Positions 8,272-12,970 of a DNA stretch of 12,970 nucleotides are shown one piece after another. Under the pieces are notes generated by a model, which was given only the letters and a program-made list of their open reading frames with translations, did no database searches and had not been told where the DNA came from. A program made the translations under genes and the position numbers. Position 1 is the first letter of the stretch, and each line of letters starts with the position of its first letter. The DNA is from an uncultured Eubacteriales bacterium (GTDB lineage: Bacteria > Bacillota_A > Clostridia > Christensenellales > Aristaeellaceae), in contig CADBLV010000160.1 of the NCBI GenBank assembly GCA_902795555.1, forward strand, positions 1-12,970, in the 5' to 3' direction.

Positions 8272-9182
8272 TATGCCTGCGGACGATCCGCGTTCTCCTT
8301 TCCGACCTTCGGGACGTGATATTCCACGCCCGGATCGAAGCGCACATGCTCCGGCGGGGTTTCCAGCTCTTCGGGATGATCCAGGAAGTGAATGATGTCA
8401 AAGAAGAAAGCGGCGTAATGGGCGCCGGAGCATACCCGTTCGTCGGCGGTGATCCCCAGGGGCAGCCACCGGCGCATCCGGGCCCGGCCGTCCGGCTCCA
8501 CAAAGGCTTCCTTCAGGATGCTGCCCATGCCGATGAACAGGCTCACATCGCCGAAATTATAGATGTGATGCAGGGGATGGTGCAGGCCGATGGAGCCGTT
8601 GTTGGTGATGTACATGCCGCTGTAGAGGGGAAGCTCCCGGATCAGCGCTCCCGGCGCGATGCCATAGCGGTCCAGCAGCCGTACCAGACCCACGATCAGC
8701 GTGGCCAGACCGGGGACCGCCAGCACCCCCCGGGCCAGTTTGATCACAAATCCGCCGGTTTCCGAGGCCCGGCTTTTCTCCACGGCTTCGTTCATCCGGT
8801 CGCGCACATCAAACACCGTGTCCGTCAGGTCGAAAAGGATGCGGATGGTGTCTTCGTTGCTGTTCGTTTCCTGGGGATTCTTCAGCACTGTGTAGGAGAC
8901 GGAGCAGTTGTTTCGGGAGTAGTACTGCTTATTGAAGATGAAACGGTTGACCTCCGGGTTGTTGCTGACCGCCCGGACATAGGCTGCCACCAGGATCTGC
9001 ATGAAGGTGATTTTCTCGCCTTCCTGACTCTTTTTGACAATATACCGGCTCAGCTTTTCATAATCAGCCTTATGCTCCAGAAAGACCTGCGCGTCGCAGC
9101 GCATGGGCATCAGGTAAGGGGTGATCTGTACGATGGGATCCAGCGTCTTCAGTCGTTTTCCGTCCGGCCTGTGTCCAAACAT
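8271..9182 (-). CDS. Stand-alone 2-oxoacid dehydrogenase E2-fold acyltransferase-like protein, catalytic His/Asp absent
   Basis: This 303-aa protein resembles the E2/chloramphenicol-acetyltransferase catalytic domain annotated in Clostridia as '2-oxo acid dehydrogenase subunit E2'. It has no lipoyl or peripheral-subunit-binding domain, and no E1 or E3 gene is nearby. Recognisable parts are the opening FGHRPDGKRLKTLDPIVQITPYLM, the middle block VAAYVRAVSNNPEVNRFI, and the E2-like YITNNGSIGL. The last stretch, ITADERVCSGAHYAAFF, corresponds to the E2 motif DHRVVDGA. Glu248 replaces the catalytic His and Ser252 the Asp. A hydrophobic segment at ~151-170 could be buried or membrane-touching. Start: ATG with AAGGAGG (9196-9190) 7 nt upstream, a very good site. 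The E2-like fold is likely; the activity is unknown and may not be acyl transfer by the standard mechanism. Confidence 0.75.
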   Translation of the reverse strand: MFGHRPDGKRLKTLDPIVQITPYLMPMRCDAQVFLEHKADYEKLSRYIVKKSQEGEKITFMQILVAAYVRAVSNNPEVNRFIFNKQYYSRNNCSVSYTVLKNPQETNSNEDTIRILFDLTDTVFDVRDRMNEAVEKSRASETGGFVIKLARGVLAVPGLATLIVGLVRLLDRYGIAPGALIRELPLYSGMYITNNGSIGLHHPLHHIYNFGDVSLFIGMGSILKEAFVEPDGRARMRRWLPLGITADERVCSGAHYAAFFFDIIHFLDHPEELETPPEHVRFDPGVEYHVPKVGKENADRPQA

Positions 9183-9195
9183 GGGAATTCCTCCT

Positions 9196-9309
9196 TCAAT
9201 TCGATTTGTATGGAATATGTTCGTCCGGGTGGGGCTTTCTGCTCCTTTGTGTCCGGATCATTGCGTTTTGAATTGGGTGCTCGTTTCTATACGACTGTGT
9301 TTCGTTCAT
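9196..9309 (-). CDS. Possible 37-residue ORF between the activase and E2-like genes
   Basis: An ATG at 9309-9307 overlaps the activase stop codon as ATGA. The frame runs 37 codons and ends in TGA at 9198-9196, whose last base is the first base of the next gene's ribosome site AAGGAGG. It therefore fills the 123-nt gap between the two genes. The peptide is hydrophilic and basic (start MNETQSYRNE, end HIPYKSN), with no cysteine or membrane segment. Against it: there is no ribosome site of its own, and its codons (AGA, ACA, CCA, AAA) are more A-rich than those of neighbours, as expected for non-coding spacer. I do not recognise it. Confidence 0.22.
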   Translation of the reverse strand: MNETQSYRNEHPIQNAMIRTQRSRKPHPDEHIPYKSN

Positions 9310-10292
9310 GCCGGTGGGTTTTGTCTGCTGTCCGGCCCGATCCGGACGGCGCCGCGCTCGCAGCGGTTTCCCCAGGAATCGATCAGCTCGCCGTTGCGAT
9401 AAACCCTGATGACCTCGCAGTGATTGGAGCATCCGTCGCAGTTTTGTTCCCGTGTGATGAATTCCATATTCCCGACGGAGAAATCAAAACGCGTTCGCTT
9501 CGGGCTTCGCTTTGCCAGAATCGCCGCGCCGATGGCGCCCATCAGATGCCCGTTTTCATCCACCAGCACCGGGCATTGCAGAATCTCCTCGAAGGCCCGC
9601 ACCACGCCGGTGTTCTTGCTGACGCCGCCCTGGAAAACCACGGGGGAGAGGATTTTCTTTCCTTTGGCCACGTTGTTGATATAATTAGACGCCACCGCTT
9701 TGCAAACCCCGGCGATGATGTCTTCCCGGGGATGCCCCATCTGAATCTTGTGAACCAGGTCGGATTCCGCGAAAACGGTGCAGCGGGCGGCGATCAGCGT
9801 CGGATGGGTGGATTTCAGCGCCCAATCCCCCATCTCTTCGACCGCGATGCCCAGCCGCCGGGCCTGGCTGGACAGGAAGGCGCCGGTGCCCGCGGCACAG
9901 AGGGTGTTCATGGCGTAATCGATGGCTACGCCGTTTTCCACGAGGATGATTTTACTGTCCTGCCCGCCGATTTCCAGAATCGTCCGGACCTCCGGGTGGA
10001 AGGAAGTCGTTCCGACGGCGTGGGCTGTGATTTCATTTTTGACGACGGTGGCGCCGACAATGGCCCCCACCAGCCGCCTGGCGCTGCCGGTCACACCCAC
10101 GCCGACGATTTCCAGTGCCGCCGGATCAACCTGCTTTTCCAGCAGTCCCAGCAGCTTTTTCACCGCCGCGATGGGGTTCCCCTCCGTCCAGATATAAGCA
10201 TTGGCCAGGAGATGGTGATCCCCGTCCAGAATCGCGGCTTTGGTGGAAATCGATCCTACGTCAATGCCGAGAAAAGCGTCTTTTCCGCTCAC
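9306..10292 (-). CDS. Acyl-CoA dehydratase-type activase, BadF/BadG/BcrA/BcrD ATPase (HgdC-like, COG1924)
   Basis: A 328-aa ASKHA-fold ATPase. Known relatives (HgdC, YjiL, BcrA/D) use ATP hydrolysis to drive an electron from an Fe-S cluster onto a partner at very low potential; they are oxygen-sensitive. The phosphate-binding loop is GIDVGSISTKAAILDG (9-24); GGQDSKII and FQGGVSKN complete the ATP site. Cys132 (LCAAGTGAF) and Cys171 (ARCTVF) are 39 residues apart, the same spacing as Cys127/Cys166 of HgdC as I recall, so the dimer-bridging [4Fe-4S] site looks intact. A C-terminal extension adds Cys285-x2-Cys288-x3-Cys292 and Cys311 (GNRCERG), a possible second cluster. It starts with GTG in a GTGA overlap with the preceding gene, with GAGG 8 nt upstream. 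Its likely partners are the two genes immediately upstream. The final electron acceptor is unknown. Confidence 0.9.
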   Translation of the reverse strand: MSGKDAFLGIDVGSISTKAAILDGDHHLLANAYIWTEGNPIAAVKKLLGLLEKQVDPAALEIVGVGVTGSARRLVGAIVGATVVKNEITAHAVGTTSFHPEVRTILEIGGQDSKIILVENGVAIDYAMNTLCAAGTGAFLSSQARRLGIAVEEMGDWALKSTHPTLIAARCTVFAESDLVHKIQMGHPREDIIAGVCKAVASNYINNVAKGKKILSPVVFQGGVSKNTGVVRAFEEILQCPVLVDENGHLMGAIGAAILAKRSPKRTRFDFSVGNMEFITREQNCDGCSNHCEVIRVYRNGELIDSWGNRCERGAVRIGPDSRQNPPA

Positions 10293-11356
10293 CGGCTCAC
10301 CCTCTTTCTCATCTCGATCATATCGTAAAAGGCTTCCAGCCGGGTCATCAGACCTACGTCGCTGGTCTGGGAATCATACGTCAGATACAGCACGGGAATC
10401 TGATGATCCTGGGCCAGATTGGCCAGCACCGGCATCACGTCCGTTTCCGGCGTGCAGCCGGCGGATTTGACATGCACCAGCCCGTCGAAGCCCATGTCGG
10501 CAAAGGACTGGGCCTGCCAGATGTCCGCCGTGGCGTTGCCGCCCATGGAAAACAGGCTGCGTTCGCGGATGGCTGCCTGCTGCTTTTTCCCCTGATTTCG
10601 CAGGATGTCGTTGGTGAGGTTCATCCACCGATGAACTTCCACCCCCATGTCCGCCAGCTTCTGTTCAATCTCCAGATTGGAGAAGGGGTCCATCACGGTG
10701 TAGTATTCCCCGAGAACCCCAACCCGGATCGGATCGGACGGCTTTTCCAGGGGAACAGCCGCAAAGCCTGCCTTTGCCGTTTCGTAGCCCTTTCGGATGT
10801 CGGTGGCGGAGGAGGCGGCATACATGTCCGCCAGGAAGCGCCTGTACACCTTGGGACAGGTCCCTGTCGGGTCGAATCCGCAGCTTTGATAATACAGCCC
10901 GGTGATTTCATCCAGATGCTCCACCATCCGCGCCGCATCCAGAAAGGCCCTGACGGCCTTTGCGAGGCCGGCGTGGGGGTTGATCGCCTTCATGGCCCGG
11001 AGAATGTCCCGCTTTTTCCCGGTGTTATAGAGGGACAGATTGACAAATTCAAAGGTGTATCCCAGATCCCGGAGAATCTGCTCCTGCAGCTCCGCGTAGT
11101 AATTCAGCCGGCAGGCCCCGTACACCATGATGATCATGTCTGCCCCGGCTTCCAGGGCTTCGATCATGCTGCCGAGGGTGGTTTTGAAAGGGGTGCAAAC
11201 CAGATCCGGGCTGTTTTTCGCTCCCAGCTCCTCCGACCGCTTCGTGAGGGGCGGCGGCAGGAGACACTCATATCCGAAACCCTGCTCCACGATGTATTTC
11301 ATGGCGCAGTTGTATTCCCCGTATCGGGGAAGGGCCGCTTTTTTCCGTTCGCTCAT
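10289..11356 (-). CDS. 2-hydroxyacyl-CoA dehydratase-related protein (HgdB-like, COG3581 type)
   Basis: A 355-aa protein of the family found beside, or fused to, COG1924 activases; as I recall, the biochemical role of this subfamily has not been established. Cysteines in conserved-looking contexts are Cys54 (LVCTPFKTTLGSMIEA), Cys82 (VYGACRLNYYAE), Cys159 and Cys167 (YQSCGFDPTGTCPK) and Cys301 (VKSAGCTPETDVMP); some may hold an Fe-S cluster. The C-terminus has the HgdB-like block YDSQTSDVG followed by TRLEAF. RVGVLGEYYTVMDPFSN (211-227) begins the second half. No signal peptide or membrane segment is seen. The start ATG overlaps the preceding stop as ATGA, with GGAGG upstream, and its own end overlaps the activase start as GTGA, so the three proteins are probably made together and form a complex. 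The family call is good; function is inferred only from family. Confidence 0.82.
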   Translation of the reverse strand: MSERKKAALPRYGEYNCAMKYIVEQGFGYECLLPPPLTKRSEELGAKNSPDLVCTPFKTTLGSMIEALEAGADMIIMVYGACRLNYYAELQEQILRDLGYTFEFVNLSLYNTGKKRDILRAMKAINPHAGLAKAVRAFLDAARMVEHLDEITGLYYQSCGFDPTGTCPKVYRRFLADMYAASSATDIRKGYETAKAGFAAVPLEKPSDPIRVGVLGEYYTVMDPFSNLEIEQKLADMGVEVHRWMNLTNDILRNQGKKQQAAIRERSLFSMGGNATADIWQAQSFADMGFDGLVHVKSAGCTPETDVMPVLANLAQDHQIPVLYLTYDSQTSDVGLMTRLEAFYDMIEMRKRVSR

Positions 11357-12390
11357 ACCTTCCCCTCCTTTGCTTCGCCGGCATCATCGCCTTCCGGGGC
11401 AGCCTTCCGGGCCGGACGGCTTCCGCCTGCGTTCTTCTGAAACTGAAGGATGTCCAGGAAGCTTTCCAGTCGTGTTTCCATGCCGGCCGTGCCGCTCTGG
11501 GTGTCCAGAATCAGCGTCAGGATTGGGATGCCCTTTACCTTTCGCACCAGCAGCTCGTTGGTCATGGAGTCCGGGCCGCAGGGAAAGGTGCTGACCAGGA
11601 TGATCCCGTCTGCCTCCTCCTTCCGCAGCAGAATGCCCCCGACGATCTCCTCGCTGACGATCCAGCGACAGGTTGGCGAAAAGGCGGCGCAGGCCTTTCG
11701 GGCTTTCTCCGGATCGACCAGGTCTGTCCGCAGGGACACGGCGCCGGCTGCTTCCAGATAGTCCAGAATCGGCTTGCCCAGATAGGGATCGGACAGGATA
11801 TAGCTGTGTCCGGCGACCAGCACCCTGAGCCCCGGCAGAGCCCATCGCGCCTCCTGCTCCTGCGCCAGCTCCCGCTTTCGTGCTTCCAGTGCTGCGGACG
11901 CTTCTTTCCAGGCCTTCCGGCTCTCCCGCTTTGAAAATCCCAGGGACACGCCCAGCTGTTCAAATGCCTTCGGCTCGGGGGAGCCTTCCCTAGCGTCGAT
12001 GTTACAGGTGAGAAAGCGCTGCGACGAGGAGCGATACAGGTTGCGCACCTGATCGTAAAGCCCCTCGAAACGGGTGCAGAAAATTTCGTTATAGCCGTAA
12101 TTGCTGTATCGGGGAATAAAAATCCAGTCGCATTTTCCCATCAGGGCCTGGACATGCCCCATATACATTTTCATGGACAGGCAGCTCTCATCCGGCGCCA
12201 GGGCGATCCCTTTTTCGAGCAGACCCCGATTGCTGACGGGGCTCAATATGACCGGAATGCCCAGGGCCCGAAAGAAATGTTCCCATAATTCGCCATAGCG
12301 GTCGTACAGCAGGGCGCGCGGAATGCCGACTACCGGCAGGGCGCCGTTCTTTACGCCATCGTTTCCCGACGGAGTATGCACGCTTTTCAT
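11353..12390 (-). CDS. DUF2229 / COG3580 acyl-CoA dehydratase activase-related protein
   Basis: A 345-aa protein whose opening VVGIPRALLYDRYGELWEHFF is characteristic of DUF2229. Other family features are DESCLSMKMYMGHV with Cys70, FCTRFEGL with Cys105, STFPCGPDSM with Cys271, and a C-terminal block LDTQSG...ETRLESF that matches the end of the neighbouring COG3581-like protein, so the two are probably paralogous halves of a heterodimer. A charged helical stretch lies at ~152-182, and the last ~28 residues are low-complexity and probably disordered. Start: ATG 12390, with GGGAG 8 nt upstream. An in-frame TTG at 12432 would add 14 residues but has no ribosome site. The ATG also overlaps the stop of an 8-codon upstream ORF. 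It is the first gene of the leftward operon. Role unknown; the context implies electron transfer with the activase. Confidence 0.82.
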   Translation of the reverse strand: MKSVHTPSGNDGVKNGALPVVGIPRALLYDRYGELWEHFFRALGIPVILSPVSNRGLLEKGIALAPDESCLSMKMYMGHVQALMGKCDWIFIPRYSNYGYNEIFCTRFEGLYDQVRNLYRSSSQRFLTCNIDAREGSPEPKAFEQLGVSLGFSKRESRKAWKEASAALEARKRELAQEQEARWALPGLRVLVAGHSYILSDPYLGKPILDYLEAAGAVSLRTDLVDPEKARKACAAFSPTCRWIVSEEIVGGILLRKEEADGIILVSTFPCGPDSMTNELLVRKVKGIPILTLILDTQSGTAGMETRLESFLDILQFQKNAGGSRPARKAAPEGDDAGEAKEGKV

Positions 12391-12413
12391 GCCGTCATCT
12401 CCCGGCCGTTCAT
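12387..12413 (-). CDS. Possible 8-codon leader ORF (MNGREMTA)
   Basis: On the minus strand GGAGGAGGG (12426-12418) stands 5 nt before an ATG at 12413. The frame reads MNGREMTA and stops at TGA 12389-12387. That stop overlaps the ATG at 12390 of the DUF2229 gene as ATGA. The ribosome site is better than that of the main gene, so ribosomes may load here and re-initiate at 12390. It could also be chance, or the purine-rich run could simply aid loading. No attenuator hairpin is seen with it. Confidence 0.3.
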   Translation of the reverse strand: MNGREMTA

Positions 12414-12470
12414 GATAGCCCTCCTCCGGCAAACCGGTCTGATCGGCCGGCTTGTATGATTACGATACTC

Positions 12471-12499
12471 ATTGTACCAAAAGGATCCATCTCCGTCAA
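12471..12499 (-). promoter_or_regulatory. Sigma-A type promoter of the leftward six-gene operon
   Basis: On the minus strand TTGACG (12499-12494), a 17-nt spacer and TACAAT (12476-12471), with TG one base before the -10 hexamer. Both boxes differ from consensus at one position. Transcription should begin near 12464, leaving about 75 nt of leader before ATG 12390. This is the best promoter in the window. Confidence 0.8.
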
Positions 12500-12520
12500 A
12501 GGATGGATGAGTATAAGCGT

Positions 12521-12542
12521 GTGATGGCCGGAAGGTCATCAC
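12521..12542. repeat. Inverted repeat with GGAA loop upstream of the operon promoter
   Basis: GTGATGGCC (12521-12529) and GGTCATCAC (12534-12542) pair over 9 bp, with one G-T wobble, around GGAA. It ends about 20 bp upstream of the leftward -35 box and about 100 bp upstream of the rightward -35. No T-run follows on either strand, so it is not an evident terminator. It could be a regulator site for the divergent promoters. Confidence 0.45.
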
Positions 12543-12611
12543 TCCTGACATTGAATTTTACGGTGCGGGACCGGTTGAACAGAAGCCTGTCCGTTCCGGA
12601 GCATCTTACCT

Positions 12612-12629
12612 GCAAAATATGCATTTTGC
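12612..12629. repeat. Palindrome GCAAAAT-ATGC-ATTTTGC, possible operator
   Basis: Perfect 7-bp arms around a 4-bp centre. It ends 11 bp before the candidate -35 (12641) of the rightward gene. A direct repeat TTGCCT (12626-12631 and 12641-12646) overlaps its right edge. The position suits an activator or repressor of the CPBP-type gene. No regulator gene is in the window to match it. Confidence 0.35.
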
Positions 12630-12640
12630 CTGCAGTTTTG

Positions 12641-12670
12641 TTGCCTTTCGTTGTTCCGCGGTGTTATCCT
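12641..12670 (+). promoter_or_regulatory. Weak candidate promoter for the CPBP-type gene
   Basis: TTGCCT (12641-12646), an 18-nt spacer and TATCCT (12665-12670). Each box matches consensus at four of six positions, so this is only a candidate. It lies 30 nt before the ATG at 12701. Confidence 0.3.
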
Positions 12671-12700
12671 TTATCTGATCAACAGACGGAGGGTTTTCCC

Positions 12701-12970
12701 ATGAAGAAACTATACGAGAAAAATGAACTGACATTCGCTCTGGCATGGATCGCAATCTATGTTGTCGGCACAAGCCTGGCTGAAGCTCTGGGCGAGACGA
12801 TCGGCGCGTATAAACTGGTTTCCGCTGTGTTTCATCTGGTGCTGGCCGCCGGCCTGTTCCTTTGGGTCAGGCGTAACGGGCTGGCGGAAAAGTTCGGTCT
12901 GTTCCTGCCGCGCTATCGTCTCTCGCAGGCTTTGTTCTTCATTCCGCTGGTGCTGGTGTGCCTGTATAAA
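12701..12970 (+). CDS. CPBP-family intramembrane metalloprotease, N-terminal part (3' end outside window)
   Basis: The first 90 residues of a membrane protein. It begins MKKLYEKNELTFALAWIAIY, followed by hydrophobic segments at about residues 10-28, 38-58 and 75-90 separated by a basic stretch (RRNGLAEKFGL). This opening is one I associate with clostridial CPBP/Abi (CAAX-protease-like) proteins. The catalytic motifs (EExxxR and later His residues) would lie beyond the window, so the family cannot be confirmed here. GGAGGG sits 7 nt before the ATG. It is divergent from the leftward operon, sharing a 310-bp spacer that holds both promoters and two inverted repeats. Confidence 0.65.
   Translation, partial: MKKLYEKNELTFALAWIAIYVVGTSLAEALGETIGAYKLVSAVFHLVLAAGLFLWVRRNGLAEKFGLFLPRYRLSQALFFIPLVLVCLYK

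Noticed and set aside
8247..10328. A 693-codon plus-strand open frame opposite the E2-like and activase genes
   Set aside because: It spans two real genes and their spacer, and shows no domain; it is a codon-bias shadow.
10115..11440. A 441-codon plus-strand frame opposite the activase and HgdB-like genes
   Set aside because: Antisense shadow rich in His, Gly and Pro; no domain and no ribosome site in a sensible place.
12390..12432. TTG at 12432 as the start of the DUF2229 gene
   Set aside because: No ribosome site precedes it, and the added 14 residues do not resemble the family. ATG 12390 has GGGAG at 8 nt.

Overview
The window looks like chromosome from an anaerobic, G+C-rich Firmicute of the class Clostridia, probably a gut or rumen resident. 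This rests on gene content: a single-chain clostridial PurL, formate-tetrahydrofolate ligase, a family-120 beta-xylosidase and an oxygen-sensitive 2-hydroxyacyl-CoA-dehydratase-type activase with partner proteins. Codon third positions are mostly G or C. I cannot name the genus. No tRNA, rRNA, CRISPR array, insertion sequence or phage gene is visible.

Layout. (1) Positions 2-3982, plus strand: the C-terminal 754 residues of PurL (its start lies left of the window), then fhs 15 nt later. This is a purine/one-carbon pair: Fhs makes the 10-formyl-THF that de novo purine synthesis consumes. (2) 3983-4232: no gene, but hairpins, a terminator-like element and an extended -10 promoter. (3) 4233-6218, plus: a cytoplasmic GH120 beta-xylosidase as a single-gene unit, closed by a strong 14-bp terminator hairpin. 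(4) 6284-12390, minus strand: six genes transcribed right to left. In transcription order they are a DUF2229/COG3580 protein, a COG3581/HgdB-like protein, a COG1924 ATP-dependent activase, a stand-alone E2-fold acyltransferase-like protein, pyroglutamyl-peptidase I, and a fused heptose-1-phosphate nucleotidyltransferase/heptose-bisphosphate phosphatase. A good promoter (TTGACG-N17-TACAAT) precedes the first gene, and ATGA, GTGA and TAATG junctions join several of them, so they look like one operon. (5) 12701-12970, plus: the first 90 residues of a divergent CPBP-type membrane protease, cut by the window end.

The most interesting part is the minus-strand operon. Its first three genes are the parts of an ATP-driven low-potential electron-transfer system (archerase-type activase plus two HgdB-like subunits). 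As I recall, such parts are often found fused in one very large protein, and their substrate is unknown. The next gene encodes a 2-oxoacid-dehydrogenase E2-like fold that has Glu and Ser where true E2 enzymes have the catalytic His and Asp, and it has no lipoyl domain. Two candidate tiny ORFs sit at translational-coupling positions in this operon: 8 codons in the leader and 37 codons between the activase and E2-like genes. How pyroglutamyl peptidase and the heptose enzyme relate to this is unknown; they may only share the transcript.
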